Origin: Deltaproteobacteria bacterium
Lineage (GTDB): Bacteria; Myxococcota; B64-G9
Direction: 5' to 3'
NCBI GenBank assembly: GCA_003647095.1
Contig: QMME01000168.1
Location: 1 to 8,269, forward strand
Length of the DNA stretch: 8,269 nucleotides
The position numbers were made by a program, and so were the translations under genes. This document shows positions 1 to 8,269 of this stretch, one piece after another. The notes beneath the pieces were generated by a model. The model saw only the letters and a program-made list of their open reading frames with translations. It was not told the DNA's origin and made no database searches. Position 1 is the first letter of the stretch. Each line of letters starts with the position of its first letter.

Positions 1-8
1 AACTTCAA

Positions 9-36
9 CCCCGCAGTTGCTTGTGCAACTGCGGGG
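9..36. terminator. Perfect 12-bp hairpin, possible terminator of an upstream unit
   Basis: The arms CCCCGCAGTTGC (9-20) and GCAACTGCGGGG (25-36) are perfect inverted repeats around a TTGT loop. Neither side has a classical T-run: the plus-strand 3' flank is TAAACGC and the minus-strand 3' flank is TTGAAGTT. It could terminate transcription entering from the left, or a minus-strand unit, or simply be a stable intergenic hairpin. The upstream gene lies outside the window. Confidence 0.5.
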
Positions 37-95
37 TAAACGCTGGCAAGCTCAAGTATTTTCGGGAGGTTTTCCCGCCGCCGGCGCCGCTCGCC

Positions 96-126
96 TTGAT
101 TTGCCGCCGGCCGTGTGTCATATAGC
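96..126 (+). promoter_or_regulatory. Probable sigma-70 promoter of the tRNA-Leu (and perhaps the tig operon)
   Basis: A TTGATT -35-like hexamer lies at 96-101. It is followed at near-standard spacing by CATATAGC, from which either CATATA (119-124, 17-bp spacer) or TATAGC (121-126, 19-bp spacer) can serve as the -10. The next bases, GCGAAAGGCC, are G/C-rich, like the discriminators of stable-RNA promoters under stringent control. Predicted initiation near 131-133 leaves a leader of about 12 nt before the mature tRNA. This is motif inspection only. Confidence 0.45.
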
Positions 127-144
127 GAAAGGCCCTGGCATTGT

Positions 145-225
145 GCGAGGGTGGCGGAACTGGTAGACGCGCCAGATTTAGGATCTGGTGGCCTGGCCGT
201 GGGGGTTCGAGTCCCCCCTCTCGCA
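145..225 (+). tRNA. tRNA-Leu, anticodon UAG
   Basis: A full class II tRNA folds here. The acceptor arms are GCGAGGG (145-151) and CTCTCGC (218-224), with one G-T pair, and the discriminator A is at 225. The anticodon stem is CCAGA/TCTGG (172-176/184-188) with loop TTTAGGA and anticodon TAG at 179-181, which reads CUN leucine codons. A long variable arm spans about 189-200. The T stem is GGGGG/CCCCC (201-205/213-217) around TTCGAGT. The A discriminator and long variable arm are leucine identity features. The 3' CCA is not encoded (TGG follows), so it must be added by nucleotidyltransferase. The gene sits 72 nt upstream of tig with no terminator visible between them, so read-through is plausible. 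Confidence 0.97.
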
Positions 226-297
226 TGGAAAGGCCGCCGGCCAGATGGGGCCGCGAAATTCGACGGATGACACAACCTGGAGCGACGAGGTGAACGG

Positions 298-1652
298 ATG
301 AAGACCAACGTGGAAGCGACGGACGAGATTCACCGCCGCATAGAGGTGGAGATTCCCTGGGAGATGGTCAGCCAGGAGATGGAGCAGCGTTACCGGGAAC
401 TGGCCGGCAAGGCCCGCCTGCCCGGGTTCCGTCCCGGCAAGGTGCCGCTGGCGGTGCTGCGCCAGCGCTACGGCAAGCAGGTGCGCGAGGAGGTGCTGGG
501 CCGGCTCATCGACGATTCCTTCGAGGCGGCGCTCATCCAGAACCGCATTCGCGCGGTTTCCCTGCCGGAGTTGCAGAAGGGTGATTTCCAGGAGGGCCGG
601 CCCTATCGCTACAGCGCCACCGTGGAGGTGCAGCCGGAGATCGCCATCACCACCCTGGACGTCTCCGTGGAGAGCAAGCCGGTGGAGGTGACGGACGACA
701 TGGTGGCCCAGGAGCTGACGGCCCTGCAGGAGAGCAAGGCGGTGCTGGTTCCGGTGGAGGAGCAGCGCCCCGCCCGGCAGGGTGACACCGCCATCGTCGA
801 TTACACCGCCCGGCACCAGGGCCAGCCGCTGGAGGGCGGCTCGGCCACCAACCACCCGCTGCAGCTGGGCTCCGGCAAGGCCCTGCCCGGCTTCGAGCAG
901 CAGGTGGAAGGCATGGAGGTGGGCCAGGTGAAGACCTTCGAGCTGGAATTCCCCGCCGGCTGGGGGCCGCCCCGGCTGGCCGGCCAGCCGGTCAGCTTCG
1001 AGGTGCGGCTGGCGGCGCTCAAGCGGCGGGAGCTGCCGCAACTGGACGACGAGTTCGCCGCGGACCTGGGCCTGGAGGGAGTCGAGACCCTGGAACAGCT
1101 CAAGGAGAAGCTGCGCCGCGATCTCGCCGAGCGCGAGCGGGAACGCCTGGACCGGGAGAGCCGCCGGCAGCTCATCGACAAGCTCATCGAGGCCAACCCC
1201 TTTCCCCTGCCTCCCAGCATGGTGGAAAGGCGCCAGGAGCGCATCGCCAGCCAGATGGAGATGTACTTCGCCGAGCAGGGCATCGACATCTACGAGAAGG
1301 GCCTGCGCCGCCAGCAGCTCAAGGCCGACATGCGCGAGCGCGCCGAACGCGAGGTGCGGGCGGCGCTGTTGCTGCAGGCCATCGCCGAGCGGGAGAAGAT
1401 CGACGCCGGCGAGAAGGAGATCGACCAGGCCATCGAGAGGATGGCCGCCGAGGCGAACATGGAACCCTCCCGGGCCCGGGCCCTGTACGCCGAGCCCGAG
1501 GCGCGGGGTGGCCTGCGCGCCCGGATTATCGAGGACAAGGTCCTTGATTTCCTGCTGAAGCGACTTAACATTGACGGGAAGGAGGCCGCGGGAGAGACCC
1601 CGGCCCCCGGCGGGGAAGAGGACGGGCAGCAGCCGGAAAACGGAGAGAAATC

Positions 1653-1656
<4 letters not shown>
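298..1656 (+). CDS. tig: Trigger factor, ribosome-associated chaperone
   Basis: Trigger factor binds at the ribosome exit tunnel and holds nascent chains. The 452-residue product has the family's three parts. The N-terminal ribosome-binding domain carries the signature GFRPGKVP at residues 43-50. An FKBP-type PPIase domain spans roughly 161-243, including LPGFE at 196-200. The helical substrate-binding C-domain follows to about 425. It is slightly longer than the E. coli protein (432 aa) because of an acidic, Gly/Pro/Glu-rich tail at about 427-452. In the PPIase domain, the stretch that reads EEYHAENL in E. coli reads AGWGPPRL here (219-226), so the active-site Tyr is replaced by Trp. The ATG at 298 has GAGGTGA (287-293) upstream. 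The stop overlaps the clpP start (ATGA, 1653-1656), implying translational coupling. It is probably the first protein gene of the tig-clpP-clpX-lon unit. Confidence 0.97.
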
Positions 1657-2261
<605 letters not shown>

Positions 2262-2270
2262 GAGGAGTGG

Positions 2271-3524
2271 TTGGCCAACAAGCGCAAGAAACCCCCGGCG
2301 GATTTTCTCTCCTGCTCCTTCTGCGGCAAGGGACAGCGCGAGGTGCGCAAGCTCATCGCCGGTCCCACCGTCTACATCTGCGACGAGTGCATCGCCCTGT
2401 GCAACGAGATCCTGCAGGAGGACGCCGAGGGAGAGGGCCGGGGGCCGGCCATCGACGTACCCCGTCCCGCCGACATCCACCGCGAGCTGGACGACTACGT
2501 CATCGGCCAGCACCAGGCCAAGAAGGTGCTCTCGGTGGCGGTGCACAACCACTACCAGCGGGTGGCCACCAAGGGGGTGGTCGACGACGTGGAGCTGCAG
2601 AAGTCCAACATCCTGCTCATCGGCCCCACCGGCACCGGCAAGACCCTGCTGGCGCGCACCCTGGCCCGCTTCCTCAAGGTGCCCTTCACCATCGTCGACG
2701 CCACCGCCTTCACCGAGGCCGGCTATGTGGGCGAGGACGTGGAGAACATCATCGTCAACCTCCTGCACGCGGCCGACCACGACATCGAGAAGGCCTCCCG
2801 GGGCATCGTCTACATCGACGAGATCGACAAGATCGCCCGCAAGAGCGAGAACCCTTCCATCACCCGGGACGTTTCCGGCGAGGGCGTGCAGCAGGCGTTG
2901 CTGAAGATCATCGAGGGCACGGTGGCCAACGTGCCCCCCAAGGGCGGGCGCAAGCACCCGCAGCAGGAATTCCTGCAGGTGGACACCACCAACATCCTCT
3001 TCATCTGCGGCGGGGCCTTCGACGGCCTGCAGCAGATAATCGAGCGTCGCCTGGGCGAGCACAGCATCGGCTTCGGCTCCGAGTTGCTGGGCAAGCGCCA
3101 GCGCAGCCTGGGCGAGATCCTGGCCGAGGTGGAGCCGGAAGACCTGCTGCGCTACGGGCTGATCCCGGAGTTCGTGGGCCGCCTGCCGGTCAAGGCCACC
3201 CTGCACGAGCTTTCCGAGGACATGCTGGTGGAGATCCTGCTGCAGCCCAAGGACGCCCTGGTCAAGCAGTACACCCGCCTGTTCGAGATGGACGGCGTCA
3301 ACCTGCGTTTCACCGACGATGCCCTGCGGGCCATCGCCCGGCAGACGCTCCAGCGCAAGACCGGGGCCCGGGGCCTGCGTTCCATCATGGAAGCGGCCAT
3401 GCTCGACCTCATGTACGAGATACCCTCGCAGCCCGAGCTGAGCGAAGTGGTGGTCAACGCCGGGGTGATCGAGAAGCAGGAGAAGCCGGTGATGTTGTTC
3501 GACAAGCAGGCGGAGAGCGCCTGA
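2271..3524 (+). CDS. clpX: ATP-dependent Clp protease ATP-binding subunit ClpX
   Basis: ClpX is a hexameric AAA+ unfoldase that recognises tagged substrates such as ssrA peptides and threads them into ClpP. The 417-residue protein begins with a C4 zinc-binding domain (Cys15, Cys18, Cys37, Cys40) for adaptor and substrate binding. The AAA+ module has Walker A GPTGTGKT (118-125), pore loop GYVG (151-154), Walker B IVYIDEID (179-186), the RKH loop (227-229), the ClpP-docking IGF loop (266-268), box VII IPEFVGRLP (298-306, arginine finger R304) and sensor 2 TGARGLR (364-370). The likely start is TTG at 2271: the strong GGAGGAG (2261-2267) sits immediately before it and the residues then read (M)ANKRKKPPADFLSCSFC, a normal ClpX N-terminus. 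No in-frame ATG exists before the zinc finger. It lies in the same operon as clpP and lon. Confidence 0.97.
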   Translation: MANKRKKPPADFLSCSFCGKGQREVRKLIAGPTVYICDECIALCNEILQEDAEGEGRGPAIDVPRPADIHRELDDYVIGQHQAKKVLSVAVHNHYQRVATKGVVDDVELQKSNILLIGPTGTGKTLLARTLARFLKVPFTIVDATAFTEAGYVGEDVENIIVNLLHAADHDIEKASRGIVYIDEIDKIARKSENPSITRDVSGEGVQQALLKIIEGTVANVPPKGGRKHPQQEFLQVDTTNILFICGGAFDGLQQIIERRLGEHSIGFGSELLGKRQRSLGEILAEVEPEDLLRYGLIPEFVGRLPVKATLHELSEDMLVEILLQPKDALVKQYTRLFEMDGVNLRFTDDALRAIARQTLQRKTGARGLRSIMEAAMLDLMYEIPSQPELSEVVVNAGVIEKQEKPVMLFDKQAESA

Positions 3525-3548
3525 CCTCCGCCGGAAGCGAGCATCGAC

Positions 3549-6035
<2,487 letters not shown>

Positions 6036-6605
6036 TCACTGCAGGTCGCAGGCGAACACGCTGGTGGTGCCCTGCGGGCCTCCCTTGAAGCTGAAAGACA
6101 GCCCCGTTTCCGACCACAACACCTGCACCCCGGGCAGGATCGATTTCCAGTCGTCGCAGCTGAGCAGGTTGTTGGCGCGCAGCACCTTGTAACGCTGGCC
6201 GGAAGGGCAGGTGTACTGCAGGCCGATGTTGATTACCTCCTCCCGGTAGGTGCCCAGCACCGTCTCCAGCTCGCGCGTCTCGGCATCGGGTTCCCGGAAG
6301 GACAGGCAGAACTGGCCGTTGCTGGTGATGCTGAAGTCCCAGCGCATGGTGTCCAGGTGGGCCAGGTCGACGGTTTCGTGGAAGCTGATCTCGGTGCCGT
6401 CGGGGAAGGTGCAGCTCCGGCCGTCGGCGGCCAGCACGCCCTTGTCATCGTCTGCGTGGAAGCAGCCGGCGGCCGCCTCCAGGCTGGCCTTCCAGCAGTT
6501 GTCGCCGCTGAACCAGTCGCAGCCGATCTCCTCGCCCAGCAACTCCGGGCCGCAGGCGGTGAACAGGGCCGCCAGCAGCAGGGCGGCCGACGGGGTGGCT
6601 CTCAT
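6036..6605 (-). CDS. Putative Cys-rich lipoprotein, function unknown
   Basis: I do not recognise this family. The ATG at 6605 is preferred over one 7 codons upstream because GGGGAG (6619-6614) lies 8 bases before it and the product then begins with a lipoprotein-type signal: one Arg, the hydrophobic stretch AALLLAALFTA, then Cys18. The lipobox LFTAC is imperfect because Phe occupies the usual Leu -3 position. Gly follows Cys18, which by the +2 rule favours the outer membrane. The mature part of about 172 residues has eight further cysteines, an even number that would suit four disulfides in the periplasm. It has no transmembrane segment and looks soluble and beta-rich (RYKVLRANN, TGLSFSFKGG). 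It lies 64 bases downstream of a RAM-domain gene on the same strand. Its stop TGA (6038-6036) touches the lon stop. GC content matches the core genes, so it does not look newly acquired. Confidence 0.75.
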   Translation of the reverse strand: MRATPSAALLLAALFTACGPELLGEEIGCDWFSGDNCWKASLEAAAGCFHADDDKGVLAADGRSCTFPDGTEISFHETVDLAHLDTMRWDFSITSNGQFCLSFREPDAETRELETVLGTYREEVINIGLQYTCPSGQRYKVLRANNLLSCDDWKSILPGVQVLWSETGLSFSFKGGPQGTTSVFACDLQ

Positions 6606-6628
6606 GTCTTCTTCTCCCCGGGGCACGG

Positions 6629-6650
6629 GCCGGCGGGCGGCGCCGCCGGC
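6629..6650. repeat. GC-rich inverted repeat between two minus-strand genes
   Basis: GCCGGCGG (6629-6636) and CCGCCGGC (6643-6650) form an 8-bp perfect stem with the 6-base spacer GCGGCG. It lies in the 64-base gap between the RAM-domain gene and the lipoprotein gene. No T-run follows on either strand, so it is not a standard intrinsic terminator. It could attenuate read-through or stabilise the upstream mRNA, or reflect GC-rich composition alone. Confidence 0.35.
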
Positions 6651-6669
6651 GGGGCCGGGCCGGGACGGG

Positions 6670-6909
6670 CTACTCGAGCTCGATGACGTTGCAGGTGATG
6701 GTGCGGATGACCCCTTCGATCATCTGGATGTTCGAGTAGCTGACCTTGCCCACGGCGTTGACGTCCTCGGCTTCCACCAGGGCGATGAGGTCGTACTGGC
6801 CGGTTACCGCGTGGGCGGTCTTGACGCCCTCGATGGAACGGATCTTCTTGAGGATGCTGGGCACGGTGCCGGCCGCGCCCTCGATGAGAATGTAGGCCTG
6901 CGCTGCCAT
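6670..6909 (-). CDS. Stand-alone Lrp/AsnC ligand-binding (RAM) domain protein
   Basis: The 79-residue product aligns by pattern with the C-terminal ligand-binding and oligomerisation domain (RAM) of Lrp/AsnC regulators: the beta strand AYILIEGAAG, the helix TVPSILKKIRSIEGV, then the signature AHAVTGQYDLIALVEAEDVNAVGK (29-52) and the closing strand GVIRTITCNVIELE. The N-terminal helix-turn-helix is absent and the gene has its own start, so this is a complete single-domain protein rather than a truncated regulator. Such proteins form dimers or higher rings that bind amino acids or other small ligands; their cellular role is generally unclear. GGAGG (6921-6917) lies 7 bases before the ATG, and a promoter is seen at 6948-6976. 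It may be co-transcribed with the lipoprotein gene downstream. Family assignment is confident, function is not. Confidence 0.88.
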   Translation of the reverse strand: MAAQAYILIEGAAGTVPSILKKIRSIEGVKTAHAVTGQYDLIALVEAEDVNAVGKVSYSNIQMIEGVIRTITCNVIELE

Positions 6910-6947
6910 TGGCGTTCCTCCGTGAGTTTCTCCACTTGCTGGACAAG

Positions 6948-6976
6948 TCTATAACGCGCCCGGGCTGCCAGGGCAA
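6948..6976 (-). promoter_or_regulatory. Probable sigma-70 promoter of the RAM-domain gene
   Basis: Read on the minus strand, TTGCCC (6976-6971) is followed after exactly 17 bases by TATAGA (6953-6948), matching the consensus hexamers at four positions each. Initiation near 6941 would give a leader of about 30 nt containing the GGAGG ribosome-binding site. The spacer contains the palindrome GCCCGGGC (6957-6964), which might be a regulator site but is unsupported. Confidence 0.45.
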
Positions 6977-7038
6977 GCAAATTCGCAGGTCGTGGACAGA
7001 AAGGGGAGTGCCTGGGGGCGGGTGGGGCGCCGGACTGT

Positions 7039-7100
7039 CACCGTTGTCGCCTGGTCCCCCGCTCTGACCGTCCCCGTTGTCGTTGTCGCACCGTTGTCGC
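7039..7100. repeat. Short direct repeats around GTTGTCG downstream of hicB
   Basis: The 12-mer CACCGTTGTCGC occurs exactly at 7039-7050 and 7089-7100. Between them, CCGTTGTCGTTGTCGCA (7074-7090) adds two further GTTGTCG units that overlap by one base. The cluster lies in the 196-base gap between the RAM-domain start and the hicB stop. No gene or terminator is evident in this gap besides these repeats and the RAM-gene promoter. They may be remnants of a mobile element junction or simple slippage repeats. Confidence 0.5.
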
Positions 7101-7105
7101 AAAGA

Positions 7106-7513
7106 TCAAATCTTGTCCTTCCTCGATTCAAGAAGAGACTTCCTGGCAGCAACAGCGATGAACCCCGACCTGGTCATTCCCATCTCCGCGGCCAGTTCGT
7201 CTATTTTCGCCAACAGTCCTTCGTCGATGGTGATGTTGACGCGCTTGTTCTTGTGAACCACCGGCACGTCGATCAAGACCGGCACGGCGTTCTTGAAAGA
7301 AGGTTTGGACATAATCAGATTGAGATCGCTTGGATTGGGTATTTTGTCCCCATCTTCGATCATTCCCCGAACATGGAACTCCAGGGCTTCCTTGGCGTTT
7401 GCCACCGCCTCATCAAGGCTGTCGCCGGCTGAGATGCAACCGGGGAAATCCGGAAACTCGACACCGAAACTCGAACCCTTTTCCTTACGAACCAATGCGA
7501 TATAAGTGCTCAT
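7106..7513 (-). CDS. hicB: HicB family antitoxin with C-terminal ribbon-helix-helix domain
   Basis: HicB neutralises the HicA mRNA interferase by direct binding and represses its own operon. The 135-residue protein has the typical N-terminal HicB fold (degenerate RNase H-like), with YIALVRKEKGSSFGVEFPDFPGC and the helix SLDEAVANAKEALEFHVRG (32-50). After a linker comes a ribbon-helix-helix DNA-binding segment at about 90-127: strand KRVNITID, then helices containing LAKIDELAAEMGMTRSGFIAVAARKSL. This is the RHH subclass of HicB rather than the HTH subclass. The ATG at 7513 has GGAG (7525-7522) 8 bases upstream. It lies 50 bases after hicA on the same strand, in the canonical toxin-first order. 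GC content is lower than in the clp/lon genes, consistent with horizontal transfer. Confidence 0.93.
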   Translation of the reverse strand: MSTYIALVRKEKGSSFGVEFPDFPGCISAGDSLDEAVANAKEALEFHVRGMIEDGDKIPNPSDLNLIMSKPSFKNAVPVLIDVPVVHKNKRVNITIDEGLLAKIDELAAEMGMTRSGFIAVAARKSLLESRKDKI

Positions 7514-7526
7514 GTCAACGGCTCCA

Positions 7527-7534
7527 AGTATACA
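7527..7534 (-). promoter_or_regulatory. Possible second HicB half-site in the hicA-hicB gap
   Basis: On the minus strand this 8-mer reads TGTATACT, identical to the core of the palindromic operator in front of hicA. It contains the TATACT that serves as -10 there. Here no good -35 is found at the right distance and the SD GGAG follows almost at once, so an accessory repressor contact is somewhat likelier than a second promoter. Chance occurrence is possible. Confidence 0.25.
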
Positions 7535-7563
7535 AGTTTCAAATCATGAACTGCCATCGTACG

Positions 7564-7767
7564 TCATTTCTTTGTAAACCTTGTCCCCGCTTGTCGCTCG
7601 ATGCTCTTTACGGTACCAACGGGTATGTCCTTTTTCGATGCTGGAACCGTCACTCTTCCTCTCTTGTTCGGATGTTTCAACTGCACATGGCTGCCTCTTG
7701 TCGAGACTACATACCAGCCGTCCCTGGACAGAATTTTCAATATCTCGGCGCTTGACCACGGTGCCAT
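7564..7767 (-). CDS. hicA: HicA family toxin, mRNA interferase
   Basis: HicA is a small dsRBD-fold ribonuclease that cleaves mRNA and arrests growth when not bound by HicB. From the ATG at 7767 the product has 67 residues and shows the family pattern: SSAEILKILSRDGWYVVSTRGSHVQLKHP, with Gly25-Ser26 and catalytic His27, then GRVTVPASKKDIPVGTVKSIERQAG. No residue typical of an active toxin appears to be missing. A GTG five codons upstream (7782) would also be in frame, but it lies inside the palindromic operator and upstream of the predicted transcription start, so the ATG is preferred. No Shine-Dalgarno precedes the ATG, and the predicted +1 coincides with it, suggesting a leaderless message. 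The stop is followed after 50 bases by hicB. Its low GC content matches hicB and contrasts with the clp/lon core. Confidence 0.92.
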   Translation of the reverse strand: MAPWSSAEILKILSRDGWYVVSTRGSHVQLKHPNKRGRVTVPASKKDIPVGTVKSIERQAGTRFTKK

Positions 7768-7783
7768 GTGTATAGTATACACA
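7767..7783. promoter_or_regulatory. Palindromic operator of hicAB (probable HicB binding site)
   Basis: TGTGTATAGTATACACA is a perfect inverted repeat with 8-base arms about a single central G. It covers the -10 hexamer and the predicted start site of the hicA promoter and ends on the first base of the hicA ATG. RHH antitoxins bind such short symmetric sites, so autorepression by HicB or the HicAB complex is the likely role. The palindrome is seen directly; the binding is inferred from the family. Confidence 0.7.
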
Positions 7784-7801
7784 CACCCAAAGATGTGTCA
7801 A
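7774..7801 (-). promoter_or_regulatory. Strong sigma-70 promoter of hicAB
   Basis: On the minus strand a perfect TTGACA (7801-7796) is followed after 16 bases by TATACT (7779-7774), five of six matches to the -10 consensus. This is the best promoter in the window. The six bases after the -10 lead straight into the hicA ATG, so transcription should begin at or within a base or two of 7767. The -10 lies inside the palindromic operator, which would give tight repression when HicB is in excess. Confidence 0.75.
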
Positions 7802-7815
7802 GCCCATCGAAATTC

Positions 7816-7838
7816 CCACAGGGGCTCCGCCCCTGCGG
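7816..7838. repeat. Hairpin just upstream of the hicAB promoter
   Basis: CAGGGGC (7819-7825) and GCCCCTG (7829-7835) pair perfectly around TCC. Two further C-G pairs outside one mismatch extend the stem to 7816-7838. Neither strand has a long T-run; the minus-strand flank GGGAATTTC is weakly T-rich. It may be a terminator separating hicAB from DNA to the right, or part of the boundary between the toxin module and the IS remnant. Confidence 0.35.
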
Positions 7839-7894
7839 TAAGTCAGCCTGGCCGCATCTGGACCCACCAGGGCTTAGTTAGCCGCTGGTCGCAG

Positions 7895-8215
7895 TTGCCC
7901 CGTGTCACAGAGAAAAGTGTACAGAACCTGCTTACCCATTGTCTACCAAATTTTCGCCTCAGTCAGCTCAAGACCTTGGCCTGGGCCGTGGTTGGATGCC
8001 TGACCAACCCTCGCGGATTGCTCACCGAAATCGCCCGAGGTTGTCGTTCTCGCACCAGTCTCAGGCACAAGCTCAAGCGGTTACACCGCTTTCTCTCTAA
8101 CGACAGGGTATGCATCGAAGAACACGCTCGGTGTTTATTGAACTGGTTACTGGCGCTCCAGGGTAGGTTGTTCACCCCGCTGATCGCCATGGATTGGACC
8201 GAACGGCGCATCTGA
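7895..8215 (+). pseudogene. IS4/IS10-like transposase, N-terminal fragment
   Basis: The frame encodes 106 residues from a possible TTG at 7895. The residues resemble by pattern the N-terminal third of IS4/IS10-type DDE transposases: LSQLKTLAWAVVGCLTNPRGLLTEIARG, then TSLRHKLKRLHRFLSN, then the strand PLIAMDWTE. The last matches the IS10 segment IVLVDWSD, so Asp100 would be the first residue of the DDE triad. Four codons later the frame hits TGA (8213-8215). Intact members are around 350-400 residues with two more acidic residues downstream. The remaining 54 bases give no recognisable continuation in any frame, so a deletion or rearrangement close to 8200 is more likely than a single frameshift. 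The start is uncertain because the frame stays open upstream, antisense to hicA. No terminal inverted repeat or target duplication was found. Confidence 0.7.
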
Positions 8216-8269
8216 GGCAGACGTGGCTGGTGAAGCAGGAGACCGAGCATGCTGATGGCGCGGTAGATG
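8216..8269. other. Unassigned sequence after the transposase breakpoint
   Basis: These 54 bases carry no complete gene. One plus-strand frame (from about 8198, HLRQTWLVKQETEHADGAVD) and one minus-strand frame (IYRAISMLGLLLHQPRLPQ) stay open to the window edge, so either could be the end or start of a neighbouring gene. I recognise neither. Confidence 0.3.

Noticed and set aside
232..242. GGCC/GGCC inverted repeat after the tRNA as a terminator
   Set aside because: It has only 4-bp arms and no T-run, and is likely incidental in GC-rich DNA.
6605..6626. Lipoprotein start seven codons upstream (6626)
   Set aside because: It would place charged PRGEED residues before the signal segment, and the GGGGAG RBS fits the 6605 ATG.
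6250..6954. 234-codon plus-strand frame across the lipoprotein and RAM genes
   Set aside because: It is antisense to two minus-strand genes that have RBSs and, in one case, a recognisable family; its own sequence has no motif.
7039..7100. CRISPR-like array
   Set aside because: The repeats are short, unevenly spaced, partly overlapping and without unique spacers; no cas gene is present.
7101..7115. AAGAT/ATCTT inverted repeat at the hicB stop as a terminator
   Set aside because: It has a 5-bp AT-rich stem with a 3-base loop and no T-run; it is too weak to call.
7330..7775. Plus-strand frames antisense to hicB and hicA
   Set aside because: The HicA and HicB family patterns on the minus strand are clear, and these frames have no RBS or recognisable product. 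The upstream part of the transposase frame (before about 7895) is rejected for the same reason.

Overview
The window looks like a high-GC gammaproteobacterial chromosome segment. The order tRNA-Leu, tig, clpP, clpX, lon is the classical chaperone/protease locus of that class. The very GC-rich core, a TTG start and the protein flavour would fit a Chromatiales- or Ectothiorhodospira-like sulfur bacterium, but genus-level placement is a guess.

Bases 1-297 hold a 12-bp perfect hairpin (probably the end of an upstream unit), a probable promoter and a tRNA-Leu(UAG). Bases 298-6035 hold trigger factor, ClpP, ClpX and Lon, all on the plus strand and tightly packed: tig and clpP overlap by 4 bases, and the next gaps are 9 and 24 bases. 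No internal terminator or clear heat-shock promoter was seen. The layout suggests co-transcription, possibly starting from the tRNA promoter. The products cooperate in protein quality control: TF folds nascent chains at the ribosome, ClpX unfolds substrates for ClpP, and Lon degrades damaged and regulatory proteins. All catalytic motifs I could check are intact.

The lon stop codon abuts, base to base, the stop codon of a convergent minus-strand gene for a cysteine-rich putative lipoprotein of unknown function. Upstream of that gene on the minus strand is a stand-alone Lrp/AsnC ligand-binding (RAM) domain protein with a good RBS and a probable promoter. The hupB and ppiD genes that commonly follow lon in this class are not in the window.

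From about 7000 to the end the base composition is visibly lower in GC and the content is accessory: a short-repeat spacer, a complete HicAB toxin-antitoxin module (minus strand, hicA first) with a near-consensus promoter overlapped by a palindromic operator, and then the N-terminal fragment of an IS4/IS10-type transposase that ends just after its first catalytic Asp. This is most simply a small mobile-DNA insertion next to a conserved housekeeping operon.

I see no convincing undescribed multi-gene system. The most interesting items are the apparently leaderless hicA transcript under HicB control, the unknown Cys-rich lipoprotein paired with a RAM-domain protein, and the zero-base convergent junction with lon.
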